56,620 nt of DNA from Polaribacter sp. (GTDB taxonomy: Bacteria; Bacteroidota; Bacteroidia; Flavobacteriales; Flavobacteriaceae), in the NCBI GenBank assembly GCA_023254055.1, contig JALQYN010000055.1, forward strand, positions 1-56,620, given 5' to 3'. The notes beneath the pieces are model-generated. The model made no database searches and was not told where the DNA came from. It worked only from the letters and a program-made list of their open reading frames with translations. Within the stretch, counting starts at the first letter, position 1. Every line of letters starts with the position of its first letter. Below are positions 9,215 through 17,744 of this stretch, piece by piece. A program made the translations under genes and the position numbers.

Positions 9215-10660
9215 ATACACAGTAGTTAATTGATTTGAAGCAGTATTTCCGTTTGTTGCTTTATCTTTTGCTATATTAGCTGTAAGATAAACTTTTACAT
9301 TTCCATTAGTTATTGGTGTAATAAAAGCAGTGTAAACCGAATCATTTATTGAAGTAAAATTAGAAGCAGTAGCATTTACTAGAGTGATATCCCCAATAGC
9401 AAAACCAGTTACATCTTCGCTAAAAGTAAAAGTAGCAGTAAAAGGGCCATTTGTTGGGTTTGTAACTGAACTAGAAATAGTTACTATAGGGCTTGTTGTA
9501 TCATAAATTATAAGTATAGAGTTAGATGCAATATTTCCATTATTACTAGCATCATTCGCTTTATTACTGCCTACATCAACTGTTACATTTCCTTCAATTG
9601 TTGGGGTAATTAAAGCTGTATAGACAGTACTACTTAATGCTGTAAAATTTGAAGCAGTTGCATTGCTTAGAGTTATATCACCAATAACAAACCCAGTAAC
9701 AGCTTCATTAAAAGTAAAAGTTGCTGTAAAAGAGCTGTTGGTTGAATTTGAAACGGAGCTTGAAATAGTTACAGTTGGATTTGTTGCATCATACAACGTT
9801 TTAAATTGTGTTGCTGCAATATTTCCATTTTTTGCAATATCATTAGCTACATTAGAAGCTACATCTATCGTTACATCTCCGCTAACCGTTGGAGTGATTA
9901 GCGCAGAATAAATACTACCACTTGTTGTTGTAAAATTAGATGCAGTAGCATTTCCTAAAGATACATCTGAAATATTAAATCCTGTTACGTTTTCAGAAAA
10001 AGTAAAGGTTGCTATAAATGTGTTATTTGTTGGGTTTGAAACAGGACTTGTAATAGTTACTGTTGGTTTAACTGTATCAACTAAAATTGAAAAATTAGCA
10101 GCAACATTCCCGTTATTTGCATTGTCTTGAGTTTCATCTTCAGCGACACTAATGGTTACAAGCCCATCAGTAATAGGGGTTATTGTTATTTTAAACAATG
10201 CATCATTTATATATACAAAATTGCTTGATGTTGCATTGGAAAGTGTTAAATAGGTTTCATCAAAATCTGCAACATCTTCAGAAAAAGTAAATGTAGCAAC
10301 AAAGCTAGAGCTATTTGTAGGGTTTGTTTCAGTTGAGGTAATACTCAGTGTTGGTTTTGTAATGTCATAAATGATACTATATACATTACTAGCTATATTA
10401 TCATTATTTGATAAATCTTGTAAGGCGCCTGCTAAGACAGAAATAGAAACAGTACCTTCAGCTGTTGGTGTAATTAAGGCTGTGTACTTGCTATCAGTAA
10501 TTTTATTAAAAACACTAGCACTAGCATTTACTAGGGTAATGTCATTTAAATTAAAATTCTTGATGTTTTCTGAAAAAGTAAATGTTGCAGTAAAAGCTTG
10601 ATTTGTATATGGACCGTTAAGTCCAGTAATTGTAACGGTTGGATTTACTACTTCATTTTT
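9215..10660 (-). repeat. Five tandem Ig-like domain coding repeats
   Basis: Units of roughly 285-290 bases encode similar approximately 95-residue modules. Each has the pattern P.VTI, NPTN.. F.ATFTFSE.V..F, DI.L.NA.AS.F, Y.ALITP...G.V.V. The units nearest the C-terminus are most alike at DNA level, so they are candidates for recombination between copies and for repeat-number variation between strains. Confidence 0.75.
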
Positions 10661-10739
10661 AGAAACTATTGAATTAACTATACCTAATGAATTGTCTTTA
10701 TTCTTATTTAGATTAGAGCTCCAGGTATTCGTGGTTAAT

Positions 10740-10748
10740 AAAAAAAAA
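10740..10748. other. A9/T9 homopolymer at the frameshift
   Basis: Nine consecutive A on the plus strand (T9 in the coding sense) lie inside the signal-peptide codons of the T9SS cargo gene. Eight T would restore the reading frame from the ATG at 10778 to the stop at 8420. The tract may be a phase-variable or slippage site, or a sequencing error. Confidence 0.8.
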
Positions 10749-10872
10749 GAATGAAAACAGAAAAGTAATTTTTTTCATGACAAATTGAAATTAGCTGAAT
10801 TATAATATAAAGATAATTATAAAAATTTTAACATCATTTTGTAATTCATGAATCATAAAATGATTGTATTGA

Positions 10873-10900
10873 AAAAGCCCAATCGAAAGATTGGGCTTTT
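10873..10900 (-). terminator. Rho-independent-like terminator after M1 peptidase
   Basis: A perfect 12-bp stem, AAAAGCCCAATC paired with GATTGGGCTTTT, closes a GAAA tetraloop 19 bases beyond the stop of the minus-strand M1 peptidase gene. The U-rich side reads out on the minus strand. Confidence 0.85.
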
Positions 10901-10918
10901 AGTTTTATAAAAAAAAGT

Positions 10919-13129
10919 TTATCCTTTTACTTTCTTTTTCATTTGGTCAAACTTTGTTTCTTCTTTTTTAGGCCAGCTATTGTTAGAAGTATCTACATCC
11001 GCTGTTTCTAAATCAGGGTCAACAACGATGCTCTTAATTTCTTGAGTAGAAGCAAACACTCTCGTAGCTTTGTTATCATCCTTCATCCAAATTTGAGCAG
11101 GGAACGTTTTTCTTTCTTTTGTTCCATCAGCATAAGTAAGCTCAACAATAATTGGCATTACCAATCCACCTGGTTTTTCGAATTCTACCTGATACATATA
11201 AGCAGGAATTTCTTTTCCATCTTTTACGTGCTTCTTTAAAGCGTCTGCATTAGCATCTTCTTTTTTATCAGTTATATATACTAGTTCTCCTAAGCCATCA
11301 AAATATTCTTTAGCAGCAGGATTAGTTTTAATAATATTTTTAATTCGATCACTTTGTTTATTTGTAACATATAAAGGAGTTACTTTATTAATCCCTATAT
11401 CTGTTACATCAGTCGTGTAAAACCATCCTCTCCAAAACCAATCTAAATCCATTCCAGATGCATCTTCCATTGTTCTAAAGAAATCAGCTGGGGTTGGGTG
11501 TTTAAACATCCAACGTTGAGAATAAGTTCTAAATGCATGATCAAACAATTCTGGTCCCATAATGGTTTTTCTTAACATGTATAAACCAGCTGCTGGTTTA
11601 GAATAAGCATTTGGTCCAAATTGTTTTACATAATCTCCTTGAGACATAATAGGAGAGATGTTAGATTGATCTCCTCCCATATATCTTGTAATGTTTTTTG
11701 CAGGATTAATAGCAAACAATACTGGGTCGTATTTTAATTCAGCTAAGATTTCAACAAACGAGTTTACTCCTTCATCCATCCATGTCCATTGACGCTCATC
11801 TGAGTTTACAATCATTGGAAAAAAGTTGTGACCAACTTCGTGTGTAATAACTCCAATCATCCCTTTTTTAGTTCTGTCTGAATAGGTTCCGTCTGGATTT
11901 GGACGACCAAAGTTGAAACAAATCATTGGATATTCCATTCCTTGTCTTTCTGAGTGAACAGAAATTGCTTTTGGGTAAGGATAATCAAATGTTAATTTTG
12001 AATACTCAATTAGTGTATTGGCTACTGCTCTTGTAGAATGCTCTTCCCATAAAGGATTTCCTTCTTTTGGATACAAAGAAACAGCCATAACAGTTTTACC
12101 ATTAATGTTGGTTGCCATTGCATCCCATATATATTTACGAGATGAAGCCCATGCAAAATCACGAACATTTTTTGCATTAAAGTGCCAAGTTTTCAGTTTT
12201 TTAGAACGTCCTTTTTCTGTTTTTTCTGCTTCTTTCTGAGTCACAATAATTACAGGGTCTTTAAAAGATTTTCTTGCTTGTTCCCAACGTCTTTGTTGTG
12301 TTCTTGTTAAAACGTCTTTTTCATTTTGTAACACACCTGTTGCATCTACAATATGATCTGCAGGTACGGTTAACTTAACATCGTAATCACCAAATTCTAG
12401 CGCAAATTCACTTCTTCCCCAGAACTGCATGTTTTGCCATCCTTCTACATTGTTATACACTGCTAAACGTGGAAAAAACTGTGCAATGGTATAGTTGTTG
12501 TTTCCGTCAGGAAACGTTTCTAAACCAGAACGACCACCATCTTTGTTGATATCATTAATTTTATAATTCCACTTGATTCTAAACTTAAAAGTTCCTCCTG
12601 GAGCTAATGCTTTTGGCATATTTATACGCATCATTGTTCTGTTGATAAAATGCGATAATGGTTTTCCATTGCTCTCAACTAATTCAATATTATGTCCAAA
12701 ACCTTTCTTTTCACCCATATAAGTTTTTTTGAAATTATCAGGCGTAATGAATGCTGATGCACCTCCAGAAACTGCGTCTGGAGTTTTCGAGTCGTCTGCT
12801 CTCATGTTTTGGTCTAACTGAACCCATAAATATTCTAAATGATCTTTAGAATTATTATGATAGGTAATTGTTTCGTCTCCGTAAATACGATTGTCGTTTT
12901 CATCTAAACGAATGTCCATTACATAATCCACTTTTTGTTGTGAATATTCATGTCCTGGTGTTCCAGAAGCAGTATGAACAGTATTTGGCGTAGCCAATAA
13001 ATCTTTCATCTGTCTGAACTTGTTTTGGTCTGTGTGTCCTTTTTGAGTTTTCTTTTTAGTATTGTCTTGGGCAAACCCAGAGGCAACTACAAAGAAAATA
13101 GAAAATAGGAGTAATCCGATTTTTTTCAT
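10919..13129 (-). CDS. M1 family metallopeptidase (copy 1)
   Basis: This 736-residue exported zinc aminopeptidase-type protein has a signal peptide of about 20 residues (ending VASGFAQ). The gluzincin signature HEVGH, followed after 18 residues by the zinc-ligand Glu in WMDEG, lies at about residue 430. The upstream EYPMICFNFG segment is in the place of the GAMEN substrate-binding motif. The N-terminal half is the M1 beta-sandwich region. It probably trims peptides in the periplasm or at the cell surface. The gene is a tandem paralogue of the next gene (13294-15417), with large blocks shared almost word for word, such as FWRGWFYTTDVTDIGI. It has its own terminator (10873-10900). Confidence 0.92.
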   Translation of the reverse strand: MKKIGLLLFSIFFVVASGFAQDNTKKKTQKGHTDQNKFRQMKDLLATPNTVHTASGTPGHEYSQQKVDYVMDIRLDENDNRIYGDETITYHNNSKDHLEYLWVQLDQNMRADDSKTPDAVSGGASAFITPDNFKKTYMGEKKGFGHNIELVESNGKPLSHFINRTMMRINMPKALAPGGTFKFRIKWNYKINDINKDGGRSGLETFPDGNNNYTIAQFFPRLAVYNNVEGWQNMQFWGRSEFALEFGDYDVKLTVPADHIVDATGVLQNEKDVLTRTQQRRWEQARKSFKDPVIIVTQKEAEKTEKGRSKKLKTWHFNAKNVRDFAWASSRKYIWDAMATNINGKTVMAVSLYPKEGNPLWEEHSTRAVANTLIEYSKLTFDYPYPKAISVHSERQGMEYPMICFNFGRPNPDGTYSDRTKKGMIGVITHEVGHNFFPMIVNSDERQWTWMDEGVNSFVEILAELKYDPVLFAINPAKNITRYMGGDQSNISPIMSQGDYVKQFGPNAYSKPAAGLYMLRKTIMGPELFDHAFRTYSQRWMFKHPTPADFFRTMEDASGMDLDWFWRGWFYTTDVTDIGINKVTPLYVTNKQSDRIKNIIKTNPAAKEYFDGLGELVYITDKKEDANADALKKHVKDGKEIPAYMYQVEFEKPGGLVMPIIVELTYADGTKERKTFPAQIWMKDDNKATRVFASTQEIKSIVVDPDLETADVDTSNNSWPKKEETKFDQMKKKVKG

Positions 13130-13238
13130 TGTGTGTAAAATTTGTATTTATTTGTTTAATTAATTACGAAAAGTAATCATATTCTATTATGAGGACTAAT
13201 TTACAAATTTTATTTAACATACTTTTAGTAAAAATAAA

Positions 13239-13270
13239 AAGAGGCACTATATAATTATATAGTGCCTCTT
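13239..13270 (-). terminator. Perfect palindromic terminator after second M1 peptidase
   Basis: GAGGCACTATAT (13241-13252) and ATATAGTGCCTC (13257-13268) are perfectly complementary around AATT. On the minus strand the hairpin is followed by a T-rich run (TTTTTATTTTT). It separates the two M1 peptidase genes, so each is probably its own transcription unit. Confidence 0.85.
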
Positions 13271-13293
13271 ATGAGTTTTAATAGAATAATTTT

Positions 13294-15417
13294 TTATCCT
13301 TTTACTTTGTTTTTAAACTTACCAAACTTGTTGTCTTGTTTCTTTGGCCAGCTATTATTTGTCATATCTACATCTGCAGTTTCTAAATCTGGATCTACAG
13401 TGATGTTTATGATCTCTTTGTCAGAATGAATGGCTTTAGTTACTTCTTTATCATTCAATCTCCAAATTTGAGCAGGATATGTTTTTCTACCTTTTGTTCC
13501 GTCTTTATACGTAAACTCAACAATAATTGGCATTACCAATCCTCCTGGTTTATCAAAAGTAACTTCATAAAAATATTTAGAATTTGCTCCTTTTCCTTTT
13601 TTGAAACTAGCTCCTTCTGTTGTATCTTCTACGAAGTCTACACGATCACTTCCAGGTTTTGCGTAGAATTTTTTAACATTTTTAATTCCGATGTCTGTTA
13701 CATCAGTTGTGTAAAACCATCCTCTCCAAAACCAATCTAAATCCATTGCAGATGCATCTTCCATAGATCTAAAGAAGTCCGCAGGAGTAGGGTGTTTAAA
13801 CATCCAACGTTGAGAATACGTTCTAAAAGCATGATCAAATAACTCGTGTCCCATAATGGTTTCACGTAATATCCATAAAGCTGTTGCAGGTTTTGCATAA
13901 GCATTTGCACCAAAACTGTATACATTGTCTCCTTTAGACATGATAGGGGCAATTCTAGATTGATCACCTGCCATATAAGGCACAATGTTTTTAGGTAAAC
14001 CTCTTCCTAGTGGATAATCTTTTTCATAATCTCTCATAGCTAACATTTGAACGAAAGAATTTAAACCTTCATCCATCCAAGTCCATTGACGCTCATCTGA
14101 ATTTACAATCATTGGGAAAAAGTTATGTCCAACTTCATGTATGGTTGTACCTAACATTCTGTATTTCATTCTATCTGTATAGGTTCCGTCTGCGTTTGGT
14201 CTTCCAGGATTAAATGCAATCATTGGATATTCCATTCCCATTTGACCATCTACAGAGATTGCTTTGTGATAAGGATAATCAAAGGTATATTTTGAATATG
14301 TTTTTAATGTTTGAGCAGCAGCTCTTGTAGAATGATCTCCGTATAATGAATTTGCTTCTCTAGAATAATAAGAATATGCCATTACTGTTTTACCATTAAT
14401 ATCTACAGCCATTCCGTCCCAAATAAATTTTCTAGAAGTAGCAAATGCATAATCTCTAACATTTTCTGCGAAGAATTTCCAAGTTTTTGTTTTCTTAGAT
14501 CTGCTTTTTTCAATTTTAGTTGCTTCTTCTTGAGTATGAATTACTACCGGGTCTTTATAAGATTTTCTAGCTTGTGCTAATCTTCTTAGTTGGGTTTTAG
14601 TAAGTACTTCACTTTCGTTCATTAAACGTCCAGTTGCACCTAACATATGGTCATCTGGTGTTGTAATGTTTACTGTATAATCTCCAAATTCTAGTGCGAA
14701 TTCACTTCTTCCCCAGAATTGGTCATTTTGCCATCCTTCTACGTTATCGTATACACACAACCTTGGAAAAAATTGTGCAATTACATAGTTGTTGTTTCCG
14801 TCAGGAAAATGTTCAAAACCAGATCTTCCACCTTGAGTTCTGTGGTTGTTGATTTTGTACCACCATTTAATTTTAAACTGAAAACTTTCTCCAGCTCCTA
14901 AAGGTTTTGCTAGGTTGATTCGCATCATTGTTTGATTGATAGTATGTGATAAATTACTGCCGTCTACATTCGTAACGCTCATAATTTTAAATCCACCATC
15001 AAAAGGCTGCTCTTCATATGTTTTATCATATCTGTCTTTAGAAAGTCCTTTCGGAATTCTATTCGGATTGATATCTGGAGTTTTAGAATCTGCAGCACGC
15101 ATATTTTGGTCTAATTGCAGCCATAAATACGGCAATTCATCTTCAGAATTGTTGTGATACGTGATGGTTTCACTTCCCGTAATTGTTTCTTTATCGTCAT
15201 CTAAAACGATATCCATTACATAATCAACTTTTTGTTGAGTGTATTTTTTTCCTGGCGCTCCAGAAGCTGTTCTTTGACTTGTAGGTGTTGCTAAAACATC
15301 TTTAAGTTGTCTAAACTTATTCTGATTTGTGTGCCCTTGTTGGGTTTTCTTCTCTTGTGCAAAAGAAGAAGCCGCAACAAATACTAGTGAGAGAACTAGT
15401 AAACCGATTTTTTTCAT
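13294..15417 (-). CDS. M1 family metallopeptidase (copy 2)
   Basis: This 707-residue exported protein has a signal peptide ending VAASSFAQ. Its HEVGH plus downstream WMDEG zinc-binding set lies at about residue 430, as in the neighbouring paralogue. EYPMIAFNPGRPN marks the substrate-binding region. The two proteins align along their full length, apart from a divergent and shorter stretch near residues 600-650. This points to an old tandem duplication rather than a recent copy. Upstream on the same strand lie DUF6702 and CarboxypepD_reg protein genes, which may be co-transcribed. It is probably a periplasmic or surface peptidase. Confidence 0.92.
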   Translation of the reverse strand: MKKIGLLVLSLVFVAASSFAQEKKTQQGHTNQNKFRQLKDVLATPTSQRTASGAPGKKYTQQKVDYVMDIVLDDDKETITGSETITYHNNSEDELPYLWLQLDQNMRAADSKTPDINPNRIPKGLSKDRYDKTYEEQPFDGGFKIMSVTNVDGSNLSHTINQTMMRINLAKPLGAGESFQFKIKWWYKINNHRTQGGRSGFEHFPDGNNNYVIAQFFPRLCVYDNVEGWQNDQFWGRSEFALEFGDYTVNITTPDDHMLGATGRLMNESEVLTKTQLRRLAQARKSYKDPVVIHTQEEATKIEKSRSKKTKTWKFFAENVRDYAFATSRKFIWDGMAVDINGKTVMAYSYYSREANSLYGDHSTRAAAQTLKTYSKYTFDYPYHKAISVDGQMGMEYPMIAFNPGRPNADGTYTDRMKYRMLGTTIHEVGHNFFPMIVNSDERQWTWMDEGLNSFVQMLAMRDYEKDYPLGRGLPKNIVPYMAGDQSRIAPIMSKGDNVYSFGANAYAKPATALWILRETIMGHELFDHAFRTYSQRWMFKHPTPADFFRSMEDASAMDLDWFWRGWFYTTDVTDIGIKNVKKFYAKPGSDRVDFVEDTTEGASFKKGKGANSKYFYEVTFDKPGGLVMPIIVEFTYKDGTKGRKTYPAQIWRLNDKEVTKAIHSDKEIINITVDPDLETADVDMTNNSWPKKQDNKFGKFKNKVKG

Positions 15418-15449
15418 AATGTTGGGTTTTGTTGAATTAGTGATTTATA

Positions 15450-15947
15450 TTAATATTTTAAAGTACCCGTTTGCTCTTTTTTAGTGAGCAAAAGACTTTT
15501 GTACTTTTTATTTACTTTAGATTTTACCAAATTTTGTTGCTCCGGAAAATGTTTCAATAAAATGGTATTGTTAATTTCTATTTCTTTTAATGTAGGTACA
15601 TTTTTTATTTCTAAATAGAAAAAAACGACGTCTCCATCATATTCTTTGCCAATATAACTATAGTCATACGCTTTGCCATCTAGTTTAAATTTTACGTTCT
15701 TTTTTAAATACTCAAAAAAGTACGTGTCTATATCTGCAAATTCGTTTTCAGTATCTAACTCAAACTTTTTATCATGAATTTTAGTAAGTGCAGTTTCTAT
15801 ATCATCAATAAAAACATTGATAATGACTTCTACAGATTTATTTTTAGAATTGTATTCTATTTGAGTTAAACTCAAATAATATTTATGTGCTGTAAAAGCA
15901 AAAAGAGGAACTATTAAAAATAGCAGAAGAAGCTTTTTTGTTCTCAT
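15450..15947 (-). CDS. DUF6702 family exported protein
   Basis: This protein has about 165 residues from the ATG at 15947, which begins MRTKKLLLLFLIVPLFAFTAHKYY, a good signal peptide. An in-frame ATG at 15995 would put 16 hydrophobic/aromatic residues ahead of it and looks less natural. The mature part (HKYYLSLTQIEYN...EVIINVFIDDIE) matches a small beta-rich family common in Flavobacteriia and often found beside M1 peptidases. The stop lies 32 bases before the M1 gene start, so they are probably co-transcribed. Its biochemical role is unknown. Confidence 0.8.
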   Translation of the reverse strand: MRTKKLLLLFLIVPLFAFTAHKYYLSLTQIEYNSKNKSVEVIINVFIDDIETALTKIHDKKFELDTENEFADIDTYFFEYLKKNVKFKLDGKAYDYSYIGKEYDGDVVFFYLEIKNVPTLKEIEINNTILLKHFPEQQNLVKSKVNKKYKSLLLTKKEQTGTLKY

Positions 15948-15996
15948 TAAATAGTAATTGTATGTAAATTTGAACAAATAAACTTTGTTACACAAA

Positions 15997-16821
15997 TTAT
16001 TTATTGTTTTCTAAGAGATGTATATATGATTTACTTTCTTTTAACAAAATTTTAAGAATATCAAGGTGCTTATTGTTTTTATATAGCTCTTCTATTCCGA
16101 GCGGATTGCAATATGCTAAGAAATGATAATACTTATCTTTCGGAATTTTTAATCTTACAAAAAAGAAATGTTCACCAAACAATTTTTTAAGTTTATCAGG
16201 GAAGCTTTCTTTAAAATTCAATTCCTTTCTCATTGCTCTTTTTTTTATTGATGATTTGTCTGGAATGGCAACACTTGAAATAGTTGTTGCAACATTTTTC
16301 ATTGTTGGATCTGTAAGGTAAGTAGCTTCTCCTTTTTCTTTTATTTTTTTTGCTTGTTTTATAGCAGTATCATAGGCGGTAAAATCCATTTTTGAAAAAT
16401 TGTAATACTCTTTATCTATTTTTGGTAAAGTGTCTTTAGGTTTTTCAATTCTGTCAAAACCTAAAAAACCAGTCATTCTTTTTTTAATTTGCACTTCTTT
16501 TAAAAGGTTAGTAATTGGTATAAGATATACTCGTACAAATCGATCTTTATCGATGTTCTGAGTGATTCTAATTTTTTTATTACGATACTGAATGTTTGTT
16601 ATTTGTAACCAATCTCCTTTTTTAGCTTTAATGGTGAATGCGCCATTGGTATCAGAAATAGCCCCTTCTTTAGAAGATAAATTTATGATGTGTGAATTTT
16701 TTAATCCTTTTGAAAATGGATTTAAAATAACTCCGTTTATTTCAATTCTCTTTTGCTGTGAATAAAGTGTAAATGAAATACCAAGAAAGAAAATAAATAA
16801 AGTTTGAGTTTTCATGATCAC
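15997..16821 (-). CDS. CarboxypepD_reg-like domain protein
   Basis: This protein has 274 residues; the ATG at 16815 (MKTQTLFIFFLGISF) is as plausible a start as 16821. A signal peptide ending LYSQQ is followed by a carboxypeptidase-regulatory-like beta-sandwich (about 22-105; key words INGVILNPFSKGL, AISDTNGAFTIKA, FVRVYLIP). The C-terminal two-thirds is basic and helical, with no recognised domain. Such domains occur in flavobacterial surface proteins and at the front of TonB-dependent receptors. This protein is far too short to be a receptor. It lies just upstream of DUF6702 on the same strand. Confidence 0.75.
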   Translation of the reverse strand: MIMKTQTLFIFFLGISFTLYSQQKRIEINGVILNPFSKGLKNSHIINLSSKEGAISDTNGAFTIKAKKGDWLQITNIQYRNKKIRITQNIDKDRFVRVYLIPITNLLKEVQIKKRMTGFLGFDRIEKPKDTLPKIDKEYYNFSKMDFTAYDTAIKQAKKIKEKGEATYLTDPTMKNVATTISSVAIPDKSSIKKRAMRKELNFKESFPDKLKKLFGEHFFFVRLKIPKDKYYHFLAYCNPLGIEELYKNNKHLDILKILLKESKSYIHLLENNK

Positions 16822-16951
16822 AAAGAAAATCGATACTCCTCTTAAAACTCTATTAAAATACTTGTAAACTTTTGTTAAAGAGAAAAAATCATTTCATAAA
16901 GTTGTTGTTCGTTTTTCAATAGAATCGCATTAGTTTGATTATTTTTGAAAC

Positions 16952-17653
16952 ATGAAAAAACTTATTATAGCAAGTACCTCAACCATCCATGGTAGTGGAT
17001 ACTTAGAATATTTATTGCCAACACTTTCTATTCATTTTGCAAATGTTAAAAATTTGCTTTTTATTCCGTATGCCAGACCAAGCGGAATTTCGTACGACGA
17101 GTATACAGCAAAAGCAAGAGTGGCTTTTAATACCATTAATATAAATGTAAAAGGAATTCATGAATTTGAAAACCCGAAGAAAGCCATCTTAAATGCTGAA
17201 GCTATTTTTACTGGTGGAGGAAATACTTTTGAGCTCGTAAATCAGCTATATAAACAAGCTATTTTTAATGTTTTACAAGAAGTTGTAGAAAACGGAACAC
17301 CTTTTTTAGGAACAAGCGCAGGAAGTAATATTTGTGGTGTAAGTATGATGAATACCAATGACATGCCAATCGTATATCCACCAAGTTTTAAAACCTTAGC
17401 ATTTATTCCTTTTAATATCAATGCACACTATATAGATCCTGTTGAAGGTTCAACACATATGGGAGAAACTAGAGAAACTCGAATAAAAGAATTTCATGTA
17501 TATAATACAACTTCTGTAATTGGTTTAAGAGAAGGAAGCTGGTTAGAAGTATTTGAAGATGCAATCGCTTTAAAAGGTAGCTTACCTGCAAGAGTTTTTA
17601 AGCAAAATGAAAAACCATATGAATTAGAAAGTGGGAGTGAAGTGATTATTTAG
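16952..17653 (+). CDS. pepE: Alpha-aspartyl dipeptidase (peptidase E)
   Basis: This 233-residue member of the S51 family hydrolyses dipeptides with N-terminal aspartate in the cytoplasm. Visible signatures are TSTIHGSGYL near the N-terminus, FTGGGNTFELV, the nucleophile elbow GTSAGSN (about 120-126, Ser in the centre) and INAHYIDP carrying the His region. There is no signal peptide. It is divergently oriented from the exported peptidase cluster. A TATTTTTG element ends four bases before the ATG, so a very short or absent 5' leader is possible. Confidence 0.94.
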   Translation: MKKLIIASTSTIHGSGYLEYLLPTLSIHFANVKNLLFIPYARPSGISYDEYTAKARVAFNTININVKGIHEFENPKKAILNAEAIFTGGGNTFELVNQLYKQAIFNVLQEVVENGTPFLGTSAGSNICGVSMMNTNDMPIVYPPSFKTLAFIPFNINAHYIDPVEGSTHMGETRETRIKEFHVYNTTSVIGLREGSWLEVFEDAIALKGSLPARVFKQNEKPYELESGSEVII

Positions 17654-17709
17654 AAAAAGAGAAAAGGGTAAAAGGTAAAAGTTCAACCTAGTATTTATAA
17701 TTTAGTTTT

Positions 17710-17744
17710 CACTAATCACTAATCACTAATCACTAATCACTAAT
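17710..17744. repeat. Five tandem CACTAAT units
   Basis: Five exact copies of the 7-base unit CACTAAT run from 17710 to 17744 in the pepE/ribB convergent gap. The last copy contains the TAG stop codon of the minus-strand ribB-type gene. Copy number changes would alter the downstream untranslated region. Confidence 0.9.

Larger units (their letters stand above)
8420..10778 (-). pseudogene. Ig-repeat T9SS cargo with type B sorting domain, frameshifted
   Basis: The natural gene appears to start at the ATG at 10778, which encodes a signal peptide (MKKITFLFSFFF). One base too many in the T9 tract at 10740-10748 throws the frame into an early stop. With one T fewer the frame runs unbroken to 8420, giving about 785 residues. 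Downstream of the tract the frame is open with no ATG; the first alternative start is the TTG at 10198. The protein has five Ig-like repeats of about 95 residues (key words ATFTFSE...GDITL.NATASNF), then a Bap-like Ig domain and calcium-binding Asp-rich thrombospondin-3-type repeats (DTDGD, DDDDDNDGILD). It ends in a gliding-motility-associated C-terminal domain (SYGFSPNGDGNNDNWVIEG to the C-terminus), the T9SS type B sorting signal. It is probably a surface or secreted adhesin-like protein paired with the PorP/SprF-like gene. Confidence 0.8.

Noticed and set aside
9215..10660. Periodic DNA similarity that might suggest a CRISPR-like or satellite array
   Set aside because: The period of about 285-290 bases corresponds to whole Ig-like domains in one reading frame; there are no short direct repeats with unique spacers.
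13737..13985. Minus-strand alternative frame inside the second M1 peptidase
   Set aside because: It lies on the same strand as the peptidase in a different frame, with no start support and no domain; a shadow frame.
17710..17744. CACTAAT array considered as a CRISPR remnant or replication-origin iteron
   Set aside because: The units are 7 bases, contiguous and without spacers, and there is no Cas, Rep or DnaA-box context.
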